A stretch of 64,000 nt of DNA from Eudromia elegans. Its lineage: Eukaryota > Chordata > Aves > Tinamiformes > Tinamidae. Position numbers and translations under genes: made by a program. The stretch's first letter is position 1. The number at the start of each line of letters is the position of its first letter. The stretch covers positions 3,762,427 to 3,826,426 of the forward strand of contig PTEX01000006.1 of NCBI GenBank assembly GCA_003342815.1, in the 5' to 3' direction. The notes under the pieces are model-generated. The model made no database searches. It saw only the letters and a list, made by a program, of their open reading frames with translations, and was not told where the DNA came from. Below, one piece after another: positions 34,156-45,200 of this stretch.

Positions 34156-37100
34156 GAGCGTCCTCCTGTGAACTGGCACTGACTCCCCGAAGACTAAAAG
34201 AGAGTTACTGTTTCTGGCTGCCTGGTTGCTGCGAGTTGGGGGTTGATATTTTCAAGCTTTTTTTCCTATTTTTTTTGCTTCTTTTGTAACTGTCAATAGT
34301 GTAAATATGGCAGCTAAAAGCCTGGTGTCAGGCTGTGGTGCTCTGGAACCGATGTTCGACGGGTAACCATTCAGTAATGCCAGACTTGCATCATTTGTAT
34401 TGTAGTCCAAACCTGCTTTGTTGTATGGTCTGTTTGTAGAATTAACCTGAGAGAATTTTTAAGAAGAACAAGAAGAAACTTTAACCCGCGAGGACGTCAC
34501 AGTTTGTCCTGCTTCTGCCCACCTGCTTGTTACCTGACTCGTGAAAGGCTAGTGGCTGCAGACGGAGCGCTTTTGGAACTTGCCAAGGAAACAGTGACTT
34601 GAATTCCCTGCTTTACAGCATGCCCGTTTCCTAAGCTGCTGCCGTTTGATTTGGAGGTCCTCACGTAGGGGAACGACATGGGACTGTTCTCCCACGGCGC
34701 CCTGGGGAGGGGTTGAACATGCGTGCTGCTCCTCCCCTGGGCTGGAGTGCCCCTCTCCCACGCAGCCAGAAGAGCTGGGGACTCCCTGGGAGCTGCTGCT
34801 GACCCATTTGTCATGAACAAACGACTCTCAGACTTCTGCAGTCATAATATGGATGGGCTGAAGTCACTCAGCCAGGCACCAGTATTCCCTGCAAATCTGG
34901 CAACGCCGTTCCCGTAAAGCTTTTCTCAGCACACAGTTCAGCAGAAACAGCTGTCCTAGCAGCACTTAGGCCTTTCACAGCGTCTTCAAGAGCAGCTCAT
35001 CTTTCACGTATGGAAGATTTGGGTGTTTTTGTTACTGTTCTTGCCGGAACCCTCACCTATATTGGTTACTGCATAAGGTAACCAGCCAACAACCCTGCAG
35101 AGCTCAACTGTAACATGGGCTGGGGGGTGAGACATTGAAGCTTTATTTTTGTTAATGAACCAAAACAAGTGGGTCTTTCCTCCTTCAAAGGGTTGTACAT
35201 AAAAACAATGGGACTTTTATTTTGTTAGTGTGGAGTAGCTGCTTGTATAGGTGTAGTAAGAATTTGACCCCCTTTCTATTCCAACTTGTCACAGCAACTG
35301 GCCCTGTATTTCAGTAGATGTTTCTCCCCATCTTTTCCTGATAGTCTAAGGAAGCTGGAGATTGTTATTAAACCCATTGGTGTAAAATAATGTTAAAGAG
35401 TGGTGTGTGTAAAGATCAACACGTCCTCTTCAAAAGTTGCGTTGTTCTGGTGACTAGCTTGAAGATTTAGTGACTTCAAACCTCATCACTTTTTTTTTAT
35501 TCTCTGTCAACTGAGAGTTGAAATGGCTCGACAGGCTTGTGCTGCTAAGAGAAATTTGTTCTACTAGTTGAATTCTTGACTCCCATTATTATACTGATAG
35601 GGAGCACCAATAATGAACCAAGGAGCTAGTGCTTGCAAGTTAGAAAGCAGGGAGTTGGTCCCACTGTGTAGAGTATAACTAGCTGCCTGGAAACCCTGAT
35701 TTGTAGGGTCAAAGCCTAGGTCTGTAACCCGTAAAAAGCTAAAAATACAACCAAATACATACTAACCAGGAAAAAGAAGAACTTCATTATAGGGTGTAGG
35801 AATAAAAACCTAACAGTCAAGATAAGCAGTTTATTTTAAAAAGAGGAGCTCAAGAACAAGATACCCTCCCCACCCTAACCCAGCCACTCGCCAGGAACTC
35901 ATTTCTCGCAGTGAGTAGAGACCCAGCTGGCTGACTGTAACCCTAGCAAGTACCTGCATCCAGTGTAAGTCCAGAAAAATCTGTTTTAGAATATGACTGT
36001 GTCCTCCAAGATATGACATCTTTCTTTAGAGGATTCCTGATTTCCTCCCCTTTTTTTGTTTTGCCTGTTTTGTCATTGCCCTGTTTTGTTCATTACTCTA
36101 TGATTACTTTTCTTCCTCCTGTATAATTTATATGCTGAGATTTTCCTACCAGAAAAGCTGTTGTGCTTCTGCCCCTTCCAGGGAAGGGAAAATCAGATGC
36201 ATCATTCTTTAACATCCAATGTTTAACAGGGGGGTTACTTTAATCTATCTGCTCACAAGCCCATTTTAATTTTGGTGGACTCTAATCTCTGGATTAAGGC
36301 AGAGAATTTAAACACATTGGGAGCAGGGTTAATTTATGCCAGTGAGTTTCAACTAAAGCAATATAAAGGCTGCCAGCACTTCCAGAAAGCGTGTTGATGA
36401 CGTGCTTACTATTTTAGGAGTATATTAGACTAGCGGGTCCTCTCATCAGGGTGAGTGATGCTAATCAGACCACTGTTACCACTGTTCTGAACAACCACGA
36501 AGCCCTCGAGCAAACACTCCCCTGACCAGACCTCTCCAAATCTATTTGGCCATGTTGGGCAAGGTCTGTTTCATTCCACAGAATGCAGAGCTCACCTACA
36601 GGGGATGCAGTGCTGTAACCGCGGTCCTGGGGGTGTTACAAGTCCCAGAAAGACAATTTACAGGGTAGCCAATTAGTTCAGCTGAACAACCTTCGTACCT
36701 GGAGGGTGTAATTTGTATTTTCAATGATCTTATTTGGCAGCCTACGTCTTCAATGCAAGATGTGCATTTTGCATTTACAGAACAACATACCAGTGTCCTC
36801 TGTGGAGTTTTCTGTTCGCTTGGCGCTTGCTGCTTTGTACCTAGCTCTGCTTGAGCTAAACAGTGTCTTCCTGGGGGTAAATGACACTCAATGACGCTAC
36901 AGGATGACTTGGGTGCTAACCTTTCAGCTGTCTAACACAGCAGCTTTATATGCATACTGAAATCCATTTAGCTACGTGCAGTCTTCAGCGCAAACCAGCT
37001 GAGGAGGGTTGTGCATTAACTTGGAGGGGAGCAGCCCTTGGAACAGCAGCCACTGCATCAATATATCCGGGGTAACAGCCTGGAGTCCATTTCCCCCCAC

Positions 37101-37835
37101 TGAAGCCCTGGGTCTGCCACCCTACAGCACAGGAGGGATCCCCTCACTCCCCCCAGCCTCCCTGTGCCTAGAGAGAGCAGAGTCACGTCCTCGACCCCTT
37201 TCAGAGTGACCGTCAGCATTCCCAGGGGGGTTCCTGAAAGGCTGCGGCAGCATCAGCTTCAGCTGGCTCTTTGCACCTTGCTAAGACTGCTGAGCACAAC
37301 CTTGTTTGAGAATGGCACATTTTTATCCAAATATAAAAATATTAAAAAAAGAGAACAAAAATGAGTGTTAAAGTGACCTTTTATCTTTTTAGAAGCCGTG
37401 GGGGAAGAAGAGTACTACTGATCTTTTTCAAAGTGCATGACTGTAAAGTGATAAAATTGTATATTTTTCATAATGTGGGGAAAGTCTATCTGTGCTGCTT
37501 TGGAAATCAGTCTGAAGTTTGATTTCTGTTAAACCTGTGATATTACAGCCCTGCTATATTTTCTGTATATGATTTACAAAGAACTGGAAAAGTTAGCACC
37601 TGCTGTTGTGTATATAGCAAAATTCTTTAGACTTTAGCACACGTTTTTACCTATTATTGAACCACTGTTTTTTGGGGGGAGGGAAAATGATAGTACAGAT
37701 TTTTTTGATAATGTGTGTAAAACATTCATTTGAAATATTTTAGTAAAAATGAAGTAAGAGATTGATTGTGATAGTGTATACTTTTAGTTGAATAAAATGA
37801 CATTGTTTCTAAATAAACGGATGAATAAGGTTTGG
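34156..37835 (+). other. CCDC85C: CCDC85C 3' UTR (about 3.7 kb)
   Basis: From the stop to the tandem AATAAA signals there is no further coding sequence, no splice acceptor with a continuing frame and no recognised transposon. AU-rich stretches occur in the last kilobase. A Pumilio-type element TGTATATA sits at 37609-37616, and a related TGTATATT lies near 37457. An earlier ATTAAA near 35369 could serve a shorter isoform. The exact 3' end is inferred from the signals. Confidence 0.75.
37791..37817 (+). terminator. CCDC85C: CCDC85C poly(A) signals (two AATAAA)
   Basis: AATAAA occurs at 37791-37796 and again at 37812-37817, in a T-rich context and far downstream of the stop. Cleavage would be expected at roughly 37,810-37,840. 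These are the last + strand signals before the convergent CCNK 3' end. Confidence 0.65.
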
Positions 37836-37909
37836 AAGACCACTGCTAAACTGTCTTGCACTGTGCCACAACTATGAATTCTGAACTGTTGTGAAAAACT
37901 TGGAAATCC

Positions 37910-38599
37910 ACTAAATTCAGAACCAATTTTATTTGGGTAGGTGTGAATGAAGTAGTCCCATTTATAACCAGGATGTAAATCACAGTAGGTTGTTACATTC
38001 AGACTTTCACACTTAGAAAATATATATATTATGTACAGGAATCTGCAAATAGGTGTAAACATACAATACTTTAAGATACCAGTACATTCCAAAACAAAAA
38101 TATCAGCAAGGCAAACACCTCAAAATGATTTCAGTCATCTAGCATTCAGAATCTCTTTTAAATAAAGTAGCTTTGATGCTTGACATCAAGCCTTGTTTTA
38201 ATAGTTGATGAAAATGAAGCTTCTTCCTATAGATGAGATTTCATAGTATCTGGCTATTTTGATACTCAAAAATAGGCACTGATTTCTAGAAGGAAATTTA
38301 CTTCTTACTGATATAATTGAGCCAATATGGCTGGTTAACATTTTTGCTAGTACAAAGTAATCCAGTGCTGGAATAGCTCGAGACAATTTAGACTTCAGTC
38401 AAATGCATAAAGTTAGAATAGATACTGCAAAGCTAATTAAAACCTAGAAGCCTCTATAACTCACCGTAAACAACGCAAACAGATCAGCTACGTTTCCATT
38501 TCATGGCCTCCCTTCTTGGCCCACGTCACCCGCGTCGCCCTCCTCTTGGTCTCGGCGACGCCGTTCTCGGCGGTGCACCGGGACGCGGGGCTCCTGCCG
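37910..38599 (-). other. CCNK: CCNK 3' UTR (predicted)
   Basis: An AT-rich, non-coding stretch between the CCNK stop and its predicted poly(A) signal. The base composition changes sharply from the extremely GC-rich final coding exon. The end point is inferred; a longer isoform would run into antisense CCDC85C 3' UTR. Confidence 0.55.
37928..37933 (-). terminator. CCNK: CCNK poly(A) signal
   Basis: TTTATT on the + strand reads AATAAA on the - strand, about 670 nt beyond the CCNK stop. An ATTAAA lies upstream at 38197-38202. The AATAAA is the best signal I see before the CCDC85C 3' end. Cleavage would be expected near 37,900-37,918. Confidence 0.5.
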
Positions 38600-39229
38600 C
38601 TATCTCATCCAGGTGGCGCGGCCGAGCCCGGCCACGGGCGGCATGCCGGGCGGCGGGATGGGGGGCGGCACGGGCGGCTGCCCCCCCGGCGGCACGGCGG
38701 GCGGCGGGTAGCTGNNNNNNNNNNNNNNNNNNNNNNNNNNNNNNNNNNNNNNNNNNNNNNNNNNNNNNNNNNNNNNNNNNNNNNNNNNNNNNNNNNNNNN
38801 NNNNNNNNNNNNNNNNNNNNNNNNNNNNNNNNNNNNNNNNNNNNNNNNNNNNNNNNNNNNNNNNNNNNNNNNNNNNNNNNNNNNNNNNNNNNNNNNNGGG
38901 GGGGTACACGTGCGGGTGGTAGGGCAGGTGAGCTGGGGGGCCGTAGGCCGGGGGCAGCGCTCCGTAGGTTGGTCCTTCCGTTTTCATCATGGACTGGAGG
39001 CTTTGGTAGCCCTCGCCGGACATGTAGGAATTTGTGGTGGACATCCCAGTAATGTAACTGGTGGGGGGTGGGGGTGGGGGCCGGTGCGGCAGGGGCGGTG
39101 GCTGATGCACCGGGGCGGGATGAGCAGGAGGAGGGATCTGCACCTTGGGCATGTCCACCGAGTCCACCGTGGAGCTCTGCTCCGCTTCTCCCATGGACAC
39201 CGCGCTGCTCAGAGGAGGAGGTTTGCGCT
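38600..39229 (-). CDS. CCNK: CCNK coding exon 10, proline-rich end with stop (gapped)
   Basis: The acceptor GTGTTGCAG precedes 39229. The frame reads [17 protein letters not shown], then [19 protein letters not shown], then the [14 protein letters not shown] block, and reaches HPHVYPP at the gap edge (38898). After the gap it resumes [14 protein letters not shown] and ends GLGRATWMR with TAG at 38600-38602. The exon is extremely GC-rich. The missing part is expected to be a Pro-rich stretch of about 60 residues. The frames on the two sides do not agree across exactly 183 Ns. Confidence 0.93.
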
Positions 39230-42200
39230 CTGCAACACACAAAGCTCTGCTTACTCTTGTGAAGGGGGGTGGCAGCAACAACACCCGAGTGGTCCTCAGC
39301 CCTCCTCCCATAACCGCAGCAAAAGGGAACTCCAAGTTCTCCAAGTCCCTCTACGCCATTCCATACCCAGTTAGATGTTCCTATGTCCCCAGCAAATTGC
39401 TGAGCTGCAGACCAGAGCTCCCAGATCGGCTTCTCCCAGCTCAGGAGTTAAATACTCTGTCCCCCCAACTTACCACTGCTTTTACTTATGACTTAAATAC
39501 TACAAAACAGTACATCAGAAGTTAGCGGACTATTGGAAAGACTCACAACCAGCAGGTTTTAAGGAGCCATGGGACCCAAGGCACCCCAAATGCTCTGACC
39601 AGTGTTTCCGTCCTGCACAGCCCGTGCCTCCCTTGCCTCCCTTTCACGTCTCTCACTCCAGAAGGCAGCCCAGGATTGATCACTGCACTTCCCTCAAATA
39701 CTTGGAGGCAATACTTGAGAATACAGGCCAAAGTCTCAGGTCTTTCACACTGAGTGCTCAATCTGTTTATCAAAAAGGGGGCAGCGGGAAGGGAAGGGGA
39801 ACAACACGTTTAGAATAAAGCAAGAAACTGGCATTGATTACTTGGGATGTGGAATCTGATAGACTCTGTTCCACTGATGACTTCCAGGTAGCTCAGTGTA
39901 TGACAGCCCAGGGGAGCGCACCAAAAAGATCAGAAATTTACAGAATCGCCCTTCGCCAGTTTCAAGATGGACCTGCATTCAGCTGTCCTCTGTAGAGCCC
40001 ACAGAAACTAGTTACCTGCACAGTTAGGATTTGTCTCATATAGAGTCATAGTTTTAGCAGCTACACTGACCTCTAGAAAAACTCCATAACCCAATTACGC
40101 CACGTATGTGCACTAGCTGTGGTACTTATGATTTCAAGATTTTGCAGCTCCTAAACTGCAAAAAAAAAATCTTTCTGAAGATATACTTATATTATACAAG
40201 ATTGATTAACTGAAGAATGGTGACTACCATCTTAAAACCAACCCCAAAGCCCCCAAACCACATACCATTCCTCTTAACTGGATTTTAACAAATGAGGAAA
40301 AAAAGAGTTTTCATGTATTTCAAAGCACTGCTTCTATCTCTTCATATTCCCTGTTAGAAGCTGTCATCTTGAAGCTGCATTATGAAGTACATGCTATAAA
40401 ATATTTATGTCATATCTAAGGGTCAGTGGCAGGACAGCTAACGTGTCAAAGTGCCAGAAGCACATTTTTTCAACAGTAAAATTTACTTTGCAAACATAAG
40501 GCATGCATGAAGTGTTAAAAGATCTCCATCAGATACATCCTCTTTGGGGCATAGCCAAGATTAAACACACCCCTTTTCTTGCAGTTACAAACCTGCATGT
40601 TCTATAATGCAGATGTTACATGCGGAACTTCAAGAGGACATTTCGAAGCTAGTGCCCTAACACTAAGGAGCCTTCTAAGGACACAAATCCCTTCTGCTTC
40701 CTCACCATGGCTAGTTTATTCCTCTAGGCTTTCACAGTCTGAGCTTTATCTTGCCTTTGTTCACACAGTGTATATTCATTTCCATCATAACTTTTTGGTA
40801 TTGATTAAAAAAAAACGTAAAAAGTGCATTCTACAAAGATGAAATGTCCTCCAAAACCTGGCTAGTACTACTGCTGATTAACTACTCATTTCCAAATCTA
40901 TCAATGAGAGCAACAATCCTTCCCCTCACGTGGTGGGGTAGCAACCACCATTGCAGTAAACTGCAAGAGAAGCAGCATTTAAGAAATAAAAGTTTACCTG
41001 GAGGTGGATGTGCAGGAGGTATCGGTGGATGCGAAGTTTCAATTTTGGGAATTTTAGATGGTGGTGGTGGTTCTGAAAAACATGGGAAAGTTCCCAATTT
41101 GCTACTGCACTGTTTGAAACTGATATAATTTACCATGTTCATACGAAGTGCAGTAGATACCCTATATACTAGGCACGTTTAATAAATGTAACTAGAATCA
41201 AGACCTATGTATAAAAGAATGGCATCAAGTATCACACAGCAGTCTGTCAGAAGACCACAGGCCTACAAATTCCAGCTATGTATTTTATAACTAAAGGATC
41301 CTAGTGACAGTATAAATGTGCATAACAGCACATGCAGATTTTAGCAGAAACTGGAACTTGTACATAGCGAAAGCTTCAGGAGGAGCTGAACCCCTGTGTC
41401 CTGCTAGGGGCAGGTGGAAGGTGAGAGAAGGGACAGGCAGCTCTTTGGAATCTCCCTGCAGAGCCAGAGGCAGGAGAGTTGGCACACTCCTTACCAAGGA
41501 AACGTTACAGAATCAAATCCGAGCTATCCTGAAACACGCTATCACAAAAACCAGAATCCAAAAAGCCCACCAGAAGAACTAGCCATGAGCACAGTTACAG
41601 CACACAGCTAAGAATGCAGTACAGGTATCAAATAGTTCCGATGACCCAAGCCTGCAAGTTGACTAGCTAAACACACATGAGACAGTGACTCATTATGGCT
41701 AAAAGAGCAATTTTGCTTACAGAAAATGAAAAGAATCATTAGGAAATACTGACATACCTGTTGCCTTTGTTTCTTCTTTGGGAGATACAGCCTGTTTAAA
41801 GAGAGGGAAAAAAAGAAAACATGACAACCATGGTAGCATACAAAGCATTTCAAAACAATAACAAGAAACACAAGCAGGAAACAACTCTGGCCTGTTGAAG
41901 GCTTTTTGTACAGATCTGAATAAAACAGAACCTGTTTCCAACTCAATCCTCCTCCCTCCTAAAAGAAGGGGAGGGCCCCCCTTTACCTGCTTCTCTGCTT
42001 GAGGAGGCTATTAATGCTCAACAGTACAATACTAGCTTAAGAAGAATGAAGAGACCAAGAAAAATTACATCCTTTTAAAATACAGTATTAAATATAGCAT
42101 TTTCTTGGTGTTCTCTTTATTGAGTGTTACCATCTTGTTTGTTTTATTTGTAAAATTTATGGCAGATATATCATGGTCTAGTAAACTGCTCACCAAGCTG

Positions 42201-45200
42201 CGAGCAACTGACTCTGCTTCTGTTCCTAACACTGCAACTTCACCGTCATTTGACCTTTGCCAAAGCCCTTCAGGTATTTATACTTTATTTATCAGGGCAA
42301 GAGAAGGGTGAAATTTTGCTCAGTATAAAGCCTTTTAGAAGCCTTCGAAATAGCCAATTATTATGCAAGAAGACAATTATCATGCAAAACTATATTAATG
42401 AACACTGAGGAAGACTCATAAAGCTTCACTTCTCCCTTCTGACTACACATTTTTTGGTATTGTTTTGCTTTAACAGTCACAGACAAGGGTGCCTCAGTAG
42501 TCTTTCCTAGCTCGCTGACTCCAAGAGAGTTGGCCAGTTGATAGACATTTCAAGAGTGAATTTTCATCTATTCTTCTGAGGATTCCCAAAATGTCTGTCC
42601 AGTGCAAAGCTACCCAAGACCTGCTTCCTGTGTTCCTTTCAATTCATCCCCTATCACCTTTCCCCCCTACTTATGGGCAGCCTTAATCTGTCTCTTCCCA
42701 CACACACACACACTTCCTGATGACCATGCAGACGCAACTGCCACCCTCACTTTAGTCAGGCTTTCTCTCCTCGACTTTCCAAAATTAAATTTCCCTGTTC
42801 GTAAGTCTATGCAAATATTCAATCTCTCCTACATTTTCACGGAGAAACAAGTCTCCACTATGACCTTCCAGTACTACAAAAAAAATCAGTAATTCTGTGC
42901 AGCCAAGTGTTCAGCTCAAGTCATAGGCAACTCTGTTACGGTGTTATTTGTTTACAGGGAGTAGTGTTCAGAAAGCAATGTCAGTGAGGTACCCTATTAG
43001 TATGGAACAAGCAAATGCAGCCAAATACGAAACAGCTTATGGAACAGAAAAACAAAAATCAGTTTATGCCATGAGTGTGGTGCGTTTTTTTGGTTTCGGT
43101 TGTTTGTTTTCAGCATAAACAAAGTCTATCAAAATATAAAGTACTTTCCTAAAATGGCAGTCATTTTGCATTTTTCCTCCTGTCAGTTTCACACGGCCAT
43201 TTTAGCCAGGTCTTTGCTTTATAGTGTATGTGTAGTGAGTGTGTGTATGTATGTGTGTGCATATATATATGCGTGTATATACACACACACACTGAATGCC
43301 ATCTCACTAGTTACAACTAATGATTTAACAGAATACTAGTTACTATTTGACACTTTCACAAGGTCAATCCACACCCTAACATAACTGTTCCCTTAATACT
43401 TTTTCTACAAGCCTTAAAAACTGCTCTCACTAAAAACAGATAGACACATACAAAAAAATCCAAATTATTTATGGTTTCTGACGTGCCAAACTGTGCCAGG
43501 TATATTTGTTCTAGACCAAAAAAAAGAAAAAAAATTCCCTGAATCAGATCTGACAGCCTGAACAGAATCTGTGCCAAATGTGGAGTTTAAAAAGAAGACA
43601 TACTACCTCTAAAGAGCTCTGTCAATTGTCAGTTTAGTTAATAAATGTTATCATTTCTCTATCCTGATCAACTCTAGAATACTTCAGTGTAAGAACTGCA
43701 CATTTAGTGCATTTCATCCTCTTAGAATTAGTAGGCTATATCTTGTATTAAAAGATACAAGTTTTAGATATTTAAATTTTCCTCTTTTTGGGGGGAGGCT
43801 GCTATAAGGAAGCAGCCAGAGGAATGAACTCTTTGTTCTTTCATTCCATCCTTTTTTGTTTCTTCCTGTTTCTTGCCACCTGCCCTCTAGTTTGGGTTAC
43901 AAGAAGACAGAATATAACTTGTACAAAATTTATTTCCTACATGGGAGTATTCTGGAGATCTTACTTTTGAAAACATTCCTCCTACTAAGTAGATGTGTTA
44001 CCCGAATCTTCACACTTTTATACTTTTTTTAGTAACTCAGATGTGAAACACAAAGCGTAGATAAAGGTTCAAAAGCTTCATTTGGACTTGATGACTGCAG
44101 ATAAGCACACGAGTACTTGAGACACCATCCAACTGCCAACACACGTTCTTATTTTCAACAATTAGGTGATAATGCAGACTATAAAATGAGACCTTAATGC
44201 ATTTTGCATTTGTAGGCTTCTACTGTTATTAGATTATTTTGGAAGATGCTTCCTAACCACTAGCACCAGAATTTTGACACACTTCTAAATAAAAGTAACC
44301 TTTCTCCTATGCTTGCAATGAAAGGTCAAAAAGATAAACAGTGTTTTCATCAGCACAGTACACATGTGGCAATTAAAAGCAAATATCCTATAGCAATCTG
44401 ACAAGGTATGAGCGCCATACCCTAAATCACGCATGCTCAAGAGTAAAAAAGATCTGGTAGCACAGAACCAGGAACAGAGGTTACCTTAACAGCTCATGTT
44501 CACTAATGAATCTGCCCTCAGGATTTGCCTCGAGTGCAGCGAATGTGCAGGATGCCCAGACTGTCAAGATTGTTCCATGCTTACATACTTGTCATACAAC
44601 TGACAGAAGTCTGCCACAGAATAATTACTTTCCGGTCTCATTTTAAAGGGAAACCACAAGTTTGCTGCACAGAGCAGGCCCTAAACCAAAGAGGCATGAA
44701 AATAAAATGTAAGTTCAAGTTCACTAAACTTACTGCTGGTCTTTTGATCTGTCTGGGAGGGCTTGACTGGGGAGAGGGCTTTTTTGATTGCTGTGCTTGT
44801 GCCTGCTGCTGCTGCTGCTGCTGTGCAGACTGCTGAGACTCCTTCTGCTGCTGAGCCTGGGACTGCTCTGAACCCTGGGGCTGCTGCGACTGCTGCACTG
44901 TAGGTGCCTGGGGTGCAGATTGAAGAGATGGCGGCTGCTGCAGCTGATGAGGAGTGTGATGAGGCATCTGCTGCTTCCCTTGTGAGTATAGATCCAGAAT
45001 CTGGTGACAGATATCTAGAAAGGAAGTGTCAAGATTAAATATCTGCAACATACAAGTAGACATTCAACACACAATGTTCAAGCTTTTTCCTTAAAAAAAA
45101 AAAGAAAATTTACTATAGTATTTTTAAGATTAGTTTTCAATTTACTCCCACATTTTTGAGTTCCTTTTGGCTATGGTGAATACGTAGGCACTTACGCAAC

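Noticed and set aside
38503-39374. Several long ORFs on both strands spanning the N run
   Set aside because: They translate Ns as open sequence and shadow the CCNK last exon. Only the - strand frame on each side matches cyclin K.
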